A stretch of 64,000 nucleotides of DNA from Croceicoccus gelatinilyticus. GTDB lineage: Bacteria > Pseudomonadota > Alphaproteobacteria > Sphingomonadales > Sphingomonadaceae. Positions within the stretch are counted from its first letter, which is position 1, and the number at the start of each line of letters is the position of its first letter. Where the stretch lies: NCBI RefSeq assembly GCF_018398395.1, contig NZ_JAHCBF010000002.1, forward strand, positions 310,001 through 374,000, written 5' to 3'. The translations under genes and the position numbers were made by a program. Under the pieces are notes generated by a model. It was given only the letters and a program-made list of their open reading frames with translations. It was not told the DNA's origin and ran no database searches. Shown one piece after another: positions 45,214 through 54,733 of this stretch.

Positions 45214-46725
45214 ATGAAACGCATGCTCGCCAGCATCGCCTTCGCCGCCACCGCACTGGCGCCCGTGGGCCTGGCCGGAACGGCCACCACTGCTACGGCC
45301 CAGACTGCCCGCCCGGCCAATGACATCGTCATTTCGATCGGACGCGGCCAGCTGGTCAACGTGAGTGGCCGGATGACCGACATCTTCATCGCCGACGAAA
45401 GCGTCGCCGATGTCCAGGTCAAGGCCACCAACCAGATCTACCTGTTCGGCAAGAAGGCCGGCGAGACCACGGTCTATGCCAGCGACTCGGCAGGCAACAT
45501 CGTCTGGTCGGCCAACGTCCGCGTCGGCAACAACATCGACAGCATCGACCAGATGCTGGGCCTGGCGATGCCGGAAGCGAACATCACGACCGCGACGATG
45601 AACAACACGGTTCTTCTGACCGGCACCGTCGCCGCCCCCGAAGACGCCGCCGAGGCCGAACGCCTCGTCTCCGCCTTCGTCGGCGAAGGCACCAACGTCA
45701 TCAGCCGCCTGCGCCTGACGACGCCTCTGCAGGTCAACCTGCGCGTCCGTTTCGCCGAAGTGAGCCGCTCGCTCGTCCGCGTGCTGAATGCCAGCGTCAA
45801 CACCTACGACGGTACCGACGGCTTCAAGTTCGGCGTTGCGCAGGGCCGCGGTGACTTCCTGCCCGAGTGGACGGTCGGTTCCGGCCTGTTCACCGGCGGC
45901 TCGACCGCTGGCGGCTCGACCCTGATCGGTCAGGGCGCTGCCACCACCCTTGGCGGTGTCGGCAAGTTCCTCGGCCTCGACCTTGCAGGCGCACTCGACG
46001 TCGGCGAGACCGAAGGCCTCGTCACCACGATCACCGAACCGAACCTGACCGCCCTTTCGGGTGAGACGGCCGACTTCCTGGCGGGCGGCGAATACCCGAT
46101 CCCGATCAGCAGCGGCCTCGGTTCGACCGCGATCGAGTACAAGAAGTACGGCGTCAGCCTCTCGTACACTCCGACGGTGCTTGCCAATGGCCGCATTTCG
46201 GTCCGTGTCCGTCCGGAAGTTTCGGAACTGTCGAGCTCGGGCGCCATCACGCTTGGCGACGTGCAGGTCCCGGCCCTTACCGTGCGCCGCGCGGAAACGA
46301 CGATCGAGCTCGGCTCCGGTCAGAGCTTCATGATCGCCGGCCTGCTGCAGAACTTCAACAACTCGACGATCGACAAGACCCCGGGCCTTGGTGACATCCC
46401 GATCCTGGGCAACCTGTTCCGCTCCAACTCGTTCCGCAAGGGCGAGACCGAGCTGGTCATCGTCGTGACGCCGTACCTGGTGAAGCCGGTCGACGCGAAG
46501 GACATCGTCCTCCCGACCGACGGCTACTCCACCCCCGGCGAGATCGAGCGCCTGCTGCTTAACAAGTGGAGCAAGGACACAGGGATCAAGCGCCCGATGC
46601 CCACTGCCGTCGACACGCAGGTAAGCCCCGGCATCAGCGCCGCTTCGCCCGCACCGGCCACGCCGTCGAACCAGCCGGTTCGCAGCGCCGATGCGACCGG
46701 TTCGAACCCCGGGTTCTCGTTCTGA
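45214..46725 (+). CDS. cpaC: Tad secretin CpaC/RcpA
   Basis: Outer-membrane secretin of the Tad pilus, 503 residues from 45214. The signal peptide ends TATAQ. A BON-like or pilus-N domain follows (VISIGRGQLVNVSGRMTDIF), then the secretin core with VAGGEYPIPISSGL-like AGGEYPIPIS, SLSYTPTVL, and GLGDIPILGNLFRS (the secretin signature). Two start codons are possible: 45178 (AAGGA site) and 45214 (GGGGGGAACCAAG site). The second gives a cleaner signal peptide and is used here. Confidence 0.94.
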   Translation: MKRMLASIAFAATALAPVGLAGTATTATAQTARPANDIVISIGRGQLVNVSGRMTDIFIADESVADVQVKATNQIYLFGKKAGETTVYASDSAGNIVWSANVRVGNNIDSIDQMLGLAMPEANITTATMNNTVLLTGTVAAPEDAAEAERLVSAFVGEGTNVISRLRLTTPLQVNLRVRFAEVSRSLVRVLNASVNTYDGTDGFKFGVAQGRGDFLPEWTVGSGLFTGGSTAGGSTLIGQGAATTLGGVGKFLGLDLAGALDVGETEGLVTTITEPNLTALSGETADFLAGGEYPIPISSGLGSTAIEYKKYGVSLSYTPTVLANGRISVRVRPEVSELSSSGAITLGDVQVPALTVRRAETTIELGSGQSFMIAGLLQNFNNSTIDKTPGLGDIPILGNLFRSNSFRKGETELVIVVTPYLVKPVDAKDIVLPTDGYSTPGEIERLLLNKWSKDTGIKRPMPTAVDTQVSPGISAASPAPATPSNQPVRSADATGSNPGFSF

Positions 46726-46745
46726 TTTGCCGAGGAGCAAGGTAG

Positions 46746-47414
46746 ATGACCATGAACACCACACATAAGACCGCCCGGCTCCGGCAGATCCGCCCGGTTA
46801 CGCTGGCTATCGTTGCCGCTCTCGGCCTCTCGGGCTGTGCCGGCGGGGTAGCGACCAACCAGTCGCTCTACTCGCTGAACCAGCCGGTCGTATCGCGCAC
46901 CAACTACGTCTTCGACGTACAGACGAGCGCCTCGGGCGTCCCGTCGAGCGAGGAACGTCGCCTGACCGACTGGTTCGAGGCTCTCGACCTGGGCTATGGC
47001 GACAAGATCTCGCTGGACTCCAGCATGATTTCGATCGCGGCCCGCGACGACCTGAAATCGATCGCCAGCCGTGAAGGCTTCATCATGTCCGATGGTGCAC
47101 CTGTCACCGAAGGTGCAGTCGGTGCCGGCATGGCCCGTGTCGTCGTGACCCGTTCGGTCGCGTCGGTCCCGAACTGCCCGAACTGGTCGGCCAATTCGGA
47201 CTCCAACCCCAACAACGCGACCAGCCCCGGTTATGGCTGCTCGATCAACGGCAACCTCGCGGCGATGATCGCCGATCCCGAGGACCTGCTGCGTGGTCAG
47301 CGCGGCTCCGGCGAGACGGTCGTGATGAGCTCGACCAAGGCGATCGAAGCTTATCGTGATGCTCCGACTACCGGTCAGGGCAACACGGTTAGCGAAGTTT
47401 CGTCCGACGAATAA
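46746..47414 (+). CDS. cpaD: Tad pilus lipoprotein CpaD
   Basis: Protein of 222 residues with a lipobox LSGC (Cys around residue 33) and the CpaD landmarks NQSLYSLNQPVVSRTNYVFD, later RVVVTRSVASVPNCPNWS and GYGCSINGNLAAMIADPEDLL. The lipoprotein is expected to help the secretin reach or work in the outer membrane. A GGAGCAAGG site precedes the ATG. The order cpaC-cpaD-cpaE is canonical. Confidence 0.93.
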   Translation: MTMNTTHKTARLRQIRPVTLAIVAALGLSGCAGGVATNQSLYSLNQPVVSRTNYVFDVQTSASGVPSSEERRLTDWFEALDLGYGDKISLDSSMISIAARDDLKSIASREGFIMSDGAPVTEGAVGAGMARVVVTRSVASVPNCPNWSANSDSNPNNATSPGYGCSINGNLAAMIADPEDLLRGQRGSGETVVMSSTKAIEAYRDAPTTGQGNTVSEVSSDE

Positions 47415-47431
47415 GGCAGGAGGATAGTACG

Positions 47432-48697
47432 ATGAATGCTCCCTGGAATCCCGGATCGGGCTCTGACCGTGACGCCTTCGCCGCCTTCGTTTGCGACGAA
47501 GCCACCATCGACGTCGTGCGCAACACTGCGTCCGAACTCGGTATGCCGCATGAAAAGTGCCACAAGGGCGGTCTGCGCAACGCGGTCCAGACCCTGTCGG
47601 TCTCGGCAAGCCCGTCGATCCTTCTGGTCGACCTGTCGGAATGCGGCGACCCGCTGAGCGATATCAACGCGCTTGCCGAAGTCTGCGAGCCGGGGACCGT
47701 CGTTCTCGCCGTAGGCCAGGTCAACGACGTTCGCCTATATCGCGATCTCGTTGCCAGTGGCATTCAGGACTACCTGATCAAGCCGCTGACCGAGGAAATG
47801 CTGCGCGATGCGCTGATCCAGGCGCAGACCTCGTTCTCCGCCCCCCGCGCATCGAGCGACAACAAGGCGGCACGCGACCACGTAATGACCGCAGTTGTCG
47901 GCACGCGTGGCGGCGTTGGCGCCTCGACCATCGCGACCTCGCTGGCATGGATGTTCTCGACCGAACACAAGCTGCCGACCGCCCTCCTGGACCTCGACGT
48001 CCACTTCGGCACCGGCGCGCTGACGATGGATCTGGAACCGGGCCGCGGCCTGACCGACGCCATCGACAATCCCAGCCGCATCGACGGCCTGTTCATCGAA
48101 CGCGCGATGGTTCGTGCCAACGACCATCTCTCGGTGCTCTCGGCAGAGGCTCCGATCCACACGCCGCTGATGACCGACGGTTCGGCCTTCGTGCAGCTTG
48201 AGGACGAGTTCCGCCAGGCCTTCGACATGACCGTCGTCGACCTGCCGCGCAACATGTTGATCAACTTCCCGCACATCCTGAACGGGGCCGATGTCTTTGT
48301 CCTCGCGACGGAACTGACGCTGGCCTCGGCCCGCGATGCGATCCGCATCCTGTCGTGGGTGTCGAGCCATGCCGAACACATGCGCCCGATCATCGTCGCC
48401 AACCGCGTCGCACAGGGCGCTGGCGAGATCAGCCGTGCAGACTTCGAAGCCTCGATCGAACGCAAGATCGACTACGTGATCCCGGCCGACGTGAAGGCCG
48501 CCGTTCACGCAGCCAAGCTTGGCCAGGTCTTCGTGGAAGCCAACCGTTCGAGCAAGGCCACCACGGCCCTGCGCGATCTGGGCAAGTCCATCGCCGCACA
48601 GGGCACCGATGCCCCGGCCGCGAAGGGCGAGGCCAAGGGTTCGCTGATGGAGAAGTTCAACCTGGGCTCGATGCTTGGATCCAAGCAGAAGGCCTGA
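47432..48697 (+). CDS. cpaE: Tad pilus localisation ATPase CpaE/TadZ
   Basis: Protein of 421 residues. The N-terminal part (about 15-135) is an atypical receiver-like domain (LLVDLSECGDPLSDI, then DYLIKPLTEEML). The C-terminal part is a MinD/ParA-like ATPase with the deviant Walker A VGTRGGVGAST (157-166) and ALLDLDVHFGTGAL. TadZ/CpaE marks the pole for pilus assembly. An AGGAGG site precedes the ATG. Normally cpaF follows directly; here only 56 bases separate the stop from tadB. Confidence 0.94.
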   Translation: MNAPWNPGSGSDRDAFAAFVCDEATIDVVRNTASELGMPHEKCHKGGLRNAVQTLSVSASPSILLVDLSECGDPLSDINALAEVCEPGTVVLAVGQVNDVRLYRDLVASGIQDYLIKPLTEEMLRDALIQAQTSFSAPRASSDNKAARDHVMTAVVGTRGGVGASTIATSLAWMFSTEHKLPTALLDLDVHFGTGALTMDLEPGRGLTDAIDNPSRIDGLFIERAMVRANDHLSVLSAEAPIHTPLMTDGSAFVQLEDEFRQAFDMTVVDLPRNMLINFPHILNGADVFVLATELTLASARDAIRILSWVSSHAEHMRPIIVANRVAQGAGEISRADFEASIERKIDYVIPADVKAAVHAAKLGQVFVEANRSSKATTALRDLGKSIAAQGTDAPAAKGEAKGSLMEKFNLGSMLGSKQKA

Positions 48698-48753
48698 GGC
48701 TTCGAACCAGCTGACCGAACCGACGTATAAGTAGAGTTGTAAGGACCAGGACG

Positions 48754-49725
48754 ATGGACATCGCGCAAATCGGCGTAATCACCCTTGGCTTGTTCGCGAT
48801 CATGTTCATCGCCTACGTCCTGCTTTACGGCTCGGCTGCCAACCGCACGCAAAACCGCCGCCTTCAGCAGATGCGCCTGCGCCACTCGCAGAACGGCGAG
48901 GCCAAGGTCGAGGCGCAGTTCAAAAAGGCGATCGCGGCGCGCCGGATCAAGCCTCATGCCACGGCAGGTGCCGATTCCCGCATCGCGGCGCTTGCCCTGC
49001 GTCTTGAGCGTACGGGCAAAGACTGGTCGGTCCAGCAGTACCTCTACGTTTCTGCCGGTATCGCCTTGTTCGTGACGCTGGTGATCATGCTGAAGTTCGG
49101 TGCACCGCTGCTCGGCCTCGCCGTCGGCGCGGCGCTGGGCGCGGGCATTCCGCACCTTGCGGTAAAGTACCTGATCTCCAAGCGCACCAATGCATTCAAC
49201 TCGAAGTTTCCTGACGCGATCGAACTGCTGGTCCGCGGCCTGCGTTCGGGCCTTCCGGTGACCGAGACGCTCGGCGTCGTCGCCAAGGAAGTCCCCGGCC
49301 CCGTTGGCGAGGAATTCCAGGACGTCGTCGACAAGGTGAAAGTCGGCAAGACGCTGGACGATGCCATGCAGGACACGGCTGACAAGCTCGACCTGCCTGA
49401 ATTCAAGTTCTTCTGCATCTCCCTCGCCATTCAACGCGAGACCGGTGGTAACCTTGCAGAGACGCTGTCGAACCTTGCCGAAGTGCTGCGCAAGCGTGCG
49501 CAGATGAAGCTCAAGATCAAGGCGATGAGCTCGGAAGCCAAGGCCTCGGCCTACATCGTCGGCGCCCTGCCCTTCATCGTGTTCACGCTCGTCTACATGC
49601 TGAACCCGGAATACCTGGGCGGCTTCTTCACCGACGACCGCCTGATCGTCGCCGGCCTCGGCGCGATGGTCTGGATGAGCATCGGTGCGTTCATCATGTA
49701 CAAAATGGTCAGCTTCGAAGTCTGA
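48754..49725 (+). CDS. tadB: Tad inner-membrane platform protein TadB
   Basis: Protein of 323 residues of the type II secretion F-domain family (GspF-like). An N-terminal membrane helix (IGVITLGLFAIMFIAYVLLY) and two more around 100-140 precede the cytosolic F domain with FPDAIELLVRGLRSGLPVTE, then ETGGNLAETLSNLAEVLRKR. Two C-terminal helices close the protein. It forms the platform with TadC that the motor ATPase drives. The motor gene is missing just upstream, where it is expected. Confidence 0.93.
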   Translation: MDIAQIGVITLGLFAIMFIAYVLLYGSAANRTQNRRLQQMRLRHSQNGEAKVEAQFKKAIAARRIKPHATAGADSRIAALALRLERTGKDWSVQQYLYVSAGIALFVTLVIMLKFGAPLLGLAVGAALGAGIPHLAVKYLISKRTNAFNSKFPDAIELLVRGLRSGLPVTETLGVVAKEVPGPVGEEFQDVVDKVKVGKTLDDAMQDTADKLDLPEFKFFCISLAIQRETGGNLAETLSNLAEVLRKRAQMKLKIKAMSSEAKASAYIVGALPFIVFTLVYMLNPEYLGGFFTDDRLIVAGLGAMVWMSIGAFIMYKMVSFEV

Positions 49726-49743
49726 TCGGGAAAGGCACGAACA

Positions 49744-50757
49744 ATGGTCAACAACCCCGCCGGTCCCACGCTCCTCGGTTTCGACGTCATCTTCGTCGGC
49801 ACCGTGCTAGCAGGCGTCGCTGCCCTTGCCATGATGATGGCCGTCTATGCCGCGGTTACCGTCCGCGACCCGATGGCAAAGCGCGTGAAGTCGCTCAACG
49901 CCCGCCGCGAAGATTTGAAGGCAGGCCTGATGGGCACGGTCAACGTGCGCCGCTCGATCCGCCGCAAGACCGATGTCACGAACAAGATCCGCGACGTCCT
50001 CGGCTCGCTCAAGATGCTGCAGGATTCGCAGATCAAGGACATCGAGCAGAAGCTGATGCAGGCCGGTATCCGCCGCAAGGAACTGGCCTATGTCGTGGTC
50101 GCGGCGCGTCCTATTCTGATGATCGTATTCGGCCTTGTAGGTGCAATGGTCTGCTACTGGTCGGACATGTTCCCCGAATGGGGCTCGCTGCGCCGCTTCA
50201 TGACGTTCGCGGGCATCCTGATCTTCGGTTACAAGGCGCCGGACATCTACCTGAAGAACCTGATTACCAAGCGTACCGACGCGATTCGCAAGGGCCTTCC
50301 CGATGCGCTCGACCTGCTGGTGATCTGCGCCGAGGCCGGCCTTACCGTCGACAGCGCCTTCGGCCGCGTCGCCAAGGAACTGGGCCGCGCCTATCCGGAA
50401 CTCTCGGACGAATTCGCGCTGACCTCGATCGAACTGTCGTTCCTGTCCGAACGCAAGCAGGCCTTCGACAACCTGGCCTACCGCGTCGACCTGGAAGCGG
50501 TGAAGGGCGTGACCACCACGATGGTCCAGACCGAACGCTACGGTACCCCGCTGTCGAGCGCGCTTCGCGTGCTGTCTGCGGAATTCCGCAACGAACGCAT
50601 GATGCGTGCCGAGGAAAAGGCAGCCCGCCTTCCCGCCATCATGACCGTTCCGCTGATCATGTTCATCCTGCCCGTGCTGTTTGTCGTGATCCTTGGCCCT
50701 GCGGCCTGCTCGATCTCAGACGCCCTGCTGGGCGGCAACAATCCGGCCACAAAGTAA
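49744..50757 (+). CDS. tadC: Tad inner-membrane platform protein TadC
   Basis: Protein of 337 residues, second GspF-like platform component. It has an N-terminal helix, a basic linker, paired helices around 120-165, and the F domain with LPDALDLLVICAEAGLTVDS, then AFDNLAYRVDLEAVKGVTTT. The final helix has LIMFILPVLFVVILGPAA. It is 18 bases after tadB and ends in a strong terminator, so the operon stops here without tadD, tadE or tadG. Confidence 0.93.
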   Translation: MVNNPAGPTLLGFDVIFVGTVLAGVAALAMMMAVYAAVTVRDPMAKRVKSLNARREDLKAGLMGTVNVRRSIRRKTDVTNKIRDVLGSLKMLQDSQIKDIEQKLMQAGIRRKELAYVVVAARPILMIVFGLVGAMVCYWSDMFPEWGSLRRFMTFAGILIFGYKAPDIYLKNLITKRTDAIRKGLPDALDLLVICAEAGLTVDSAFGRVAKELGRAYPELSDEFALTSIELSFLSERKQAFDNLAYRVDLEAVKGVTTTMVQTERYGTPLSSALRVLSAEFRNERMMRAEEKAARLPAIMTVPLIMFILPVLFVVILGPAACSISDALLGGNNPATK

Positions 50758-50789
50758 GGCAAGGGGTTTCAGAAACCGACAAAGGCGAA

Positions 50790-50829
50790 GGGCGCCGGGC
50801 TAACAAAAGCCCGGCGCCCTTTCCATTTG
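50790..50829 (+). terminator. Rho-independent terminator of the Tad operon
   Basis: A perfect twelve-base-pair stem (50790-50801 with 50808-50819, GGGCGCCGGGCT and its complement) with an AACAAA loop is followed by TTTCCATTT. It lies between tadC and the convergent MarR gene. Confidence 0.88.
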
Positions 50830-50856
50830 CCTGAATGAAACGCTGAAAAGCCCGCG

Positions 50857-51309
50857 TCAGCTGATATCGGTATCGCGGACCTGTGCGAAAAGCTTGTCGA
50901 GGATTTTCCGCAAGTTGCGCTGCTCCGCTGCGGTCAGGCATTCGAGCAGACGCTCTTCCATGCCCATCGCCAGCGGCATGATCTGGCCATGCATCTCGCG
51001 GCCCGAAGCCGTCAGTTCCAGCAGGTGCGAACGTCCGTCGCTGTCGTTGGGCCGCCTTTCGACGAGCCCGCGATCGACCAGCACCTTGCAGGCGCGGTTG
51101 ACGGCAACCTTGTCCATGAAAGTCGCCCCGACCAGCTGACGCTGAGTCAGCGAGCCGACATCGCCCAGAACGGCCATGACTCGCCATTCGGGAACGTTCA
51201 CCCCGAAACGCGCGCGATATTCCACCGCAATGCGGTTGCTGACCGCATTCGAGGTTACCGAAAGGCGGTACGGAAGGAAGTCGGCAAGGCGGGTGTTCTG
51301 ACTCGTCAT
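50857..51309 (-). CDS. MarR-family transcriptional regulator
   Basis: Winged-helix regulator of 150 residues. RMPEWRVMAVLGDVGSLTQR-like sequence (NVPEWRVMAVLGDVGSLTQ, about 38-56) precedes the recognition helix and the wing, with LVGATFMDKVAVNRACKVL and the MarR block LVERRPNDSDGRSHLLELT. The C-terminal helices (ERLLECLTAAEQRNLRKILD) form the dimer interface. It is divergent from the nearby TonB-dependent receptor and the two share a 470-base spacer, so the receptor is a possible target. The ligand is unknown. Confidence 0.9.
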   Translation of the reverse strand: MTSQNTRLADFLPYRLSVTSNAVSNRIAVEYRARFGVNVPEWRVMAVLGDVGSLTQRQLVGATFMDKVAVNRACKVLVDRGLVERRPNDSDGRSHLLELTASGREMHGQIMPLAMGMEERLLECLTAAEQRNLRKILDKLFAQVRDTDIS

Positions 51310-51779
51310 TACAGCGTTGTTACCTAATCATGCGGCAATCACAAAGCTATCGTTACATCTGGAATGCCGTGTGTCCAATCTGCAACTGATCATTACACGA
51401 GCAACCAGATAGCAATATGCGATCGAAAGCGGTGCGCGCAACGATAGCCAGATCAAGTCTCATTGGTCACTATCTTCCCCTCTTCATGGGGCGCGCCACC
51501 ACCGCACAAACCACCGGAATCTGCGAATTTCCGGTTCACATCGCCATTTCGGGACTTGACCGCCTCTTAGTTTTACGAGCGAGGGCCGACCGTGAATCGG
51601 GATTTGTGGTGTTCATGCAACACCGGCCATTAAAACGGTTCAAGTGATACTATCTGCTTTTGCATTGCACCCATCGATAGGAGATGCCTCCCCGATCTTG
51701 GCCACATGAGGGAGTTCTCGTGCGCCAGGGTTCCACCCGGCAATTTCGAAAAGCCGGGGTCAAATGCAAAGGGACTGCA
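51310..51779. other. 470-bp divergent control region, MarR gene and TonB-dependent receptor
   Basis: No gene is recognised. The part near 51330-51420 is AT-richer than the surroundings. It contains GATCATTAC and several TGCAAC half-sites, the latter also seen in the palindrome at 61045. A possible -35 box CTTGACC lies near 51556. The last 100 bases up to the receptor ATG could be translated in frame with it, but the good ribosome-binding site lies later. Confidence 0.45.
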
Positions 51780-54626
51780 ATGAACACCAAATCCATCAAC
51801 AAGCTTGCGCTGCGCGCCAGCTCGGCTCTGACCGTGCTCGCCGTTGCCGGCGGCATGGCCGCACCGGCTTTCGCGCAGGACACGGTCGAGGAAGTTCAGG
51901 CTGAAGCAGCTGCCACGGGCGATGTCATCATCGTTACGGGTTCGCGCATCACCAACCCGAACCTCGAACAGTCCAGCCCGATCAACGTTGTCGGCGCAGA
52001 CGAAATCGCACTTCGCCAGGCAACCAACGCCGAAGAACTGCTGGGTCAGCTGCCGGGCGTCGCTCCGGGCATCAGCAACAACGTCAACAACGGTTCGGGC
52101 GGCTTCGCCACCTTCAACCTGCGTAACCTCGGCTCGAACCGCAACCTCGTCCTGATGGACGGTACGCGCCTCGTTCCGTCGAGCACTGCTTCGCAGACCG
52201 ACCTTAACATCATCCCCGTTGCGCTGATCGAACGCGTCGACATCGTCACCGGTGGTGCTTCGTCGGTGTACGGTGCTGACGCCATCGCCGGCGTTGTCAA
52301 CTTCGTCACGAAGCGCGACTTCGAAGGCGCGAACGTCACGTCCTCGATCGGCATCAACGAAGAAGGCGACGGCAAGCGTTTCCGCACTGACGTCACCCTC
52401 GGCGCCAACTTCGACGACGGTCGCGGCAACGCGGTCCTCAACGTCGGCTACCAGACGATCGACTCGGTCCTCCAGGGCGACCGCGACATCTCGAAGAAGA
52501 CGCTGTTCGTCGGCGGCCAGGAAATCGGTTCGGGCACCTCGGTCCCGACCCGCATCAATGGCGACCAGTACGATCCGGACACCGGCACGCTGGTTCCGAC
52601 CTACAACACCTTCAACTTCGCACCGTTCAACTACTTCCAGACCCCGCTGGAGCGTTTCAACGTCTTCGGTCAGGGCCGCTACGAAGTTTCGGACGCTGTT
52701 GAACTCTATGCCAAGGGCATGTTCACGAAGTCGACGGTTTCGCTGCAGCTCGCTCCGTCGGGCCTGTTCGGCGACACGTGGCAGCTTCCCCTGGACAACG
52801 CGTTCCTGACGCCCGCCATCCAGGCTCAGCTTTGCGCCGACAACAACATCGCTGACTGCGCCGGTGCGATCGCTTCCGGTACGGAAGTGCCGACCATCAT
52901 CAACCGTCGTCTGGTTGAACAGGGCGCCCGTCAGACCGACTACGTCACCAACCAGTTCCAGATCTGGACCGGTGCACGCGGCGGCCTGACCGACCTCCTC
53001 GACTGGGACGTCTACGGCCTTTACGGTGAATCGGATCGTACCGAAACGAACATCAACTGGGGTCTGAAGTCGCGCGTTCAGCAGGCTCTGCGCACTGCCG
53101 ATGCAGAAACCTGCTCGGATGCGTCGAACGGCTGCTACCCGATCAACCTGTTCGGTGACGGTCAGTCGATCGATCCGCAGTCGGTTGCGTTCTTCAACGC
53201 TCCGGCCATCGCAACCACCAAGACGACGCTTTCGGTCGTTTCGGGCAGCATCACCGGCGACCTTACCGAAACCGGTTTCTTCGCTGCTGAAACCCCGATC
53301 GGTATCGCACTGGGTTCGGAATACCGTCGCTATCGCGCCGAGCAGCAGTCCGACGCTGCAAGCGCGACGCAGGACGAAGTTCTGGGCACGGGTGCACCGT
53401 CGCCGTCGTTCGCAGGTGAATATGACGTTTGGGAAGTCTTCGGCGAAACCATCATTCCGCTGGTTGAAGACACCCCCGGCATCTACAACCTGTCGCTCGA
53501 ACTCGGTGCTCGTTACTCCGAATACTCGAACGCAGGCTCGACCTTCACCTGGAAGGCCGGCGGTAGCTGGGAACCGGTGCAGGGTTACAAGATCCGCGGC
53601 ATCTACCAGCGTTCGGAACGTGCTCCGAACATCGGCGAACTGTTCGATCCGGTGACCACCGGCCTGAACAACCTTGCTGTCGATCCGTGCGCAGGCGCGA
53701 ACCCGACCGCTCCGCAGTCGATCTGTACGGCTCAGGGCGCTCCGGCCAGCACCTACGGCAACATTCCGCAGCCTTCGGCCGCTCAGATCAACCAGACCAG
53801 CGGCGGCAACCCCGACCTGGGAACGGAAAAGGCCGACTCGTGGACCATCGGTACGGTTATCACCCCGCCGTCGATCCCCGGTCTGTCGCTCACGGTTGAC
53901 TACTACAACATCAAGGTCACCGACGCGATCACCACCCCGACCCCGGGCGACATCATTGGTCCGTGTTTCGACGATGGCAACGCAGACGCCTGCGCTCTCA
54001 TCCAGCGTAACCCGCTCAATGGCTCGCTCAACGGCGGTGGCGACACCCCGGGTCTCATCCTGCAGCTCACGAACCAGGGCACGATCAAGACCTCGGGCAT
54101 CGACGCCCGCCTGGTCTATGACATCCCGACTTCGTTCGGCGGCGTGAACTTCGACATCACCGGCAACTGGACCAAGGAATTCTACTTCCAGGCCTCGCCG
54201 ACGTCGGATCCGCTGATCTGCTCGGGTGAATACGGCGTTGACTGTGACCCGCCGCAGCCGGAATTCAGCTTCGACGCCCGCGTTGGCCTCGATGTTGGCT
54301 CGGCTGGCGAGTTCTCGGTGCTGTGGCGCTGGATGGACGGCCTGAAGTACGAAGAACTGAACGACGAAGGCTTCGTTCTCGACGGTTCGGGCATCCTGCC
54401 CGAGTACTCGGAAATCGGTGCTCGTTCGTACTTCGACTTCACCTACCGCAACCAGGTCACCGACAACATCGGCATGAGCTTCACGGTCTTCAACGTCCTC
54501 GACAAGAAGGCTCCGAACGTGTCGTCCTACATCGGTACGTCGTCGTACAACTCGGGTAACACCTACCCGTCGGTTTACGACGTTCTCGGCCGCCGCTTCA
54601 TGCTGACTGCAAACGTCAGCTTCTAA
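51780..54626 (+). CDS. TonB-dependent receptor
   Basis: Outer-membrane receptor of 948 residues. A signal peptide ends PAFAQ (about 33). A TonB-box-like GDVIIVTGSRI (around 47-57) is followed by the plug domain (INVVGADEIALRQATNAEEL, then NLRNLGSNRNLVLMDGTRLV and RVDIVTGGASSVYGADAIAG). The 22-strand barrel ends in RRFMLTANVSF with terminal Phe. The plug and barrel resemble the sphingomonad families that take up plant or marine oligomers, but the ligand cannot be told. Codon choice (many GCT, GGT, CGT) differs from the neighbours and suggests strong expression. The ATG at 51780 has an AAAGGGA site. It is followed by a strong terminator. Confidence 0.92.
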   Translation: MNTKSINKLALRASSALTVLAVAGGMAAPAFAQDTVEEVQAEAAATGDVIIVTGSRITNPNLEQSSPINVVGADEIALRQATNAEELLGQLPGVAPGISNNVNNGSGGFATFNLRNLGSNRNLVLMDGTRLVPSSTASQTDLNIIPVALIERVDIVTGGASSVYGADAIAGVVNFVTKRDFEGANVTSSIGINEEGDGKRFRTDVTLGANFDDGRGNAVLNVGYQTIDSVLQGDRDISKKTLFVGGQEIGSGTSVPTRINGDQYDPDTGTLVPTYNTFNFAPFNYFQTPLERFNVFGQGRYEVSDAVELYAKGMFTKSTVSLQLAPSGLFGDTWQLPLDNAFLTPAIQAQLCADNNIADCAGAIASGTEVPTIINRRLVEQGARQTDYVTNQFQIWTGARGGLTDLLDWDVYGLYGESDRTETNINWGLKSRVQQALRTADAETCSDASNGCYPINLFGDGQSIDPQSVAFFNAPAIATTKTTLSVVSGSITGDLTETGFFAAETPIGIALGSEYRRYRAEQQSDAASATQDEVLGTGAPSPSFAGEYDVWEVFGETIIPLVEDTPGIYNLSLELGARYSEYSNAGSTFTWKAGGSWEPVQGYKIRGIYQRSERAPNIGELFDPVTTGLNNLAVDPCAGANPTAPQSICTAQGAPASTYGNIPQPSAAQINQTSGGNPDLGTEKADSWTIGTVITPPSIPGLSLTVDYYNIKVTDAITTPTPGDIIGPCFDDGNADACALIQRNPLNGSLNGGGDTPGLILQLTNQGTIKTSGIDARLVYDIPTSFGGVNFDITGNWTKEFYFQASPTSDPLICSGEYGVDCDPPQPEFSFDARVGLDVGSAGEFSVLWRWMDGLKYEELNDEGFVLDGSGILPEYSEIGARSYFDFTYRNQVTDNIGMSFTVFNVLDKKAPNVSSYIGTSSYNSGNTYPSVYDVLGRRFMLTANVSF

Positions 54627-54648
54627 TCGGCACCTACCGAAAAGAAGG

Positions 54649-54685
54649 GGGGGCGGAAGTTTCGACTTCCGCCCCCTTTTCTTTT
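54649..54685. terminator. Bidirectional Rho-independent terminator
   Basis: A twelve-base-pair stem (54649-54660 with 54665-54676) has a TTCG loop. TTTTCTTTT follows on the right, and an AAAAGAAG stretch on the left serves the minus strand. It lies between the receptor gene and the convergent secreted-protein gene. Confidence 0.9.
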
Positions 54686-54733
54686 GTCTGCGATTAATGC
54701 GCCGGATGGCGCATACGGCCCTTAGCGGACGCG

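Noticed and set aside
45148-46764. Minus-strand frame of 538 codons opposite cpaC
   Set aside because: The secretin gene on the plus strand is well supported; this is a composition effect.
48698-48753. A hidden or overlapping cpaF gene between cpaE and tadB
   Set aside because: Only 56 bases are available, and no frame on either strand across cpaE-tadB shows the Walker boxes of a GspE-type ATPase.
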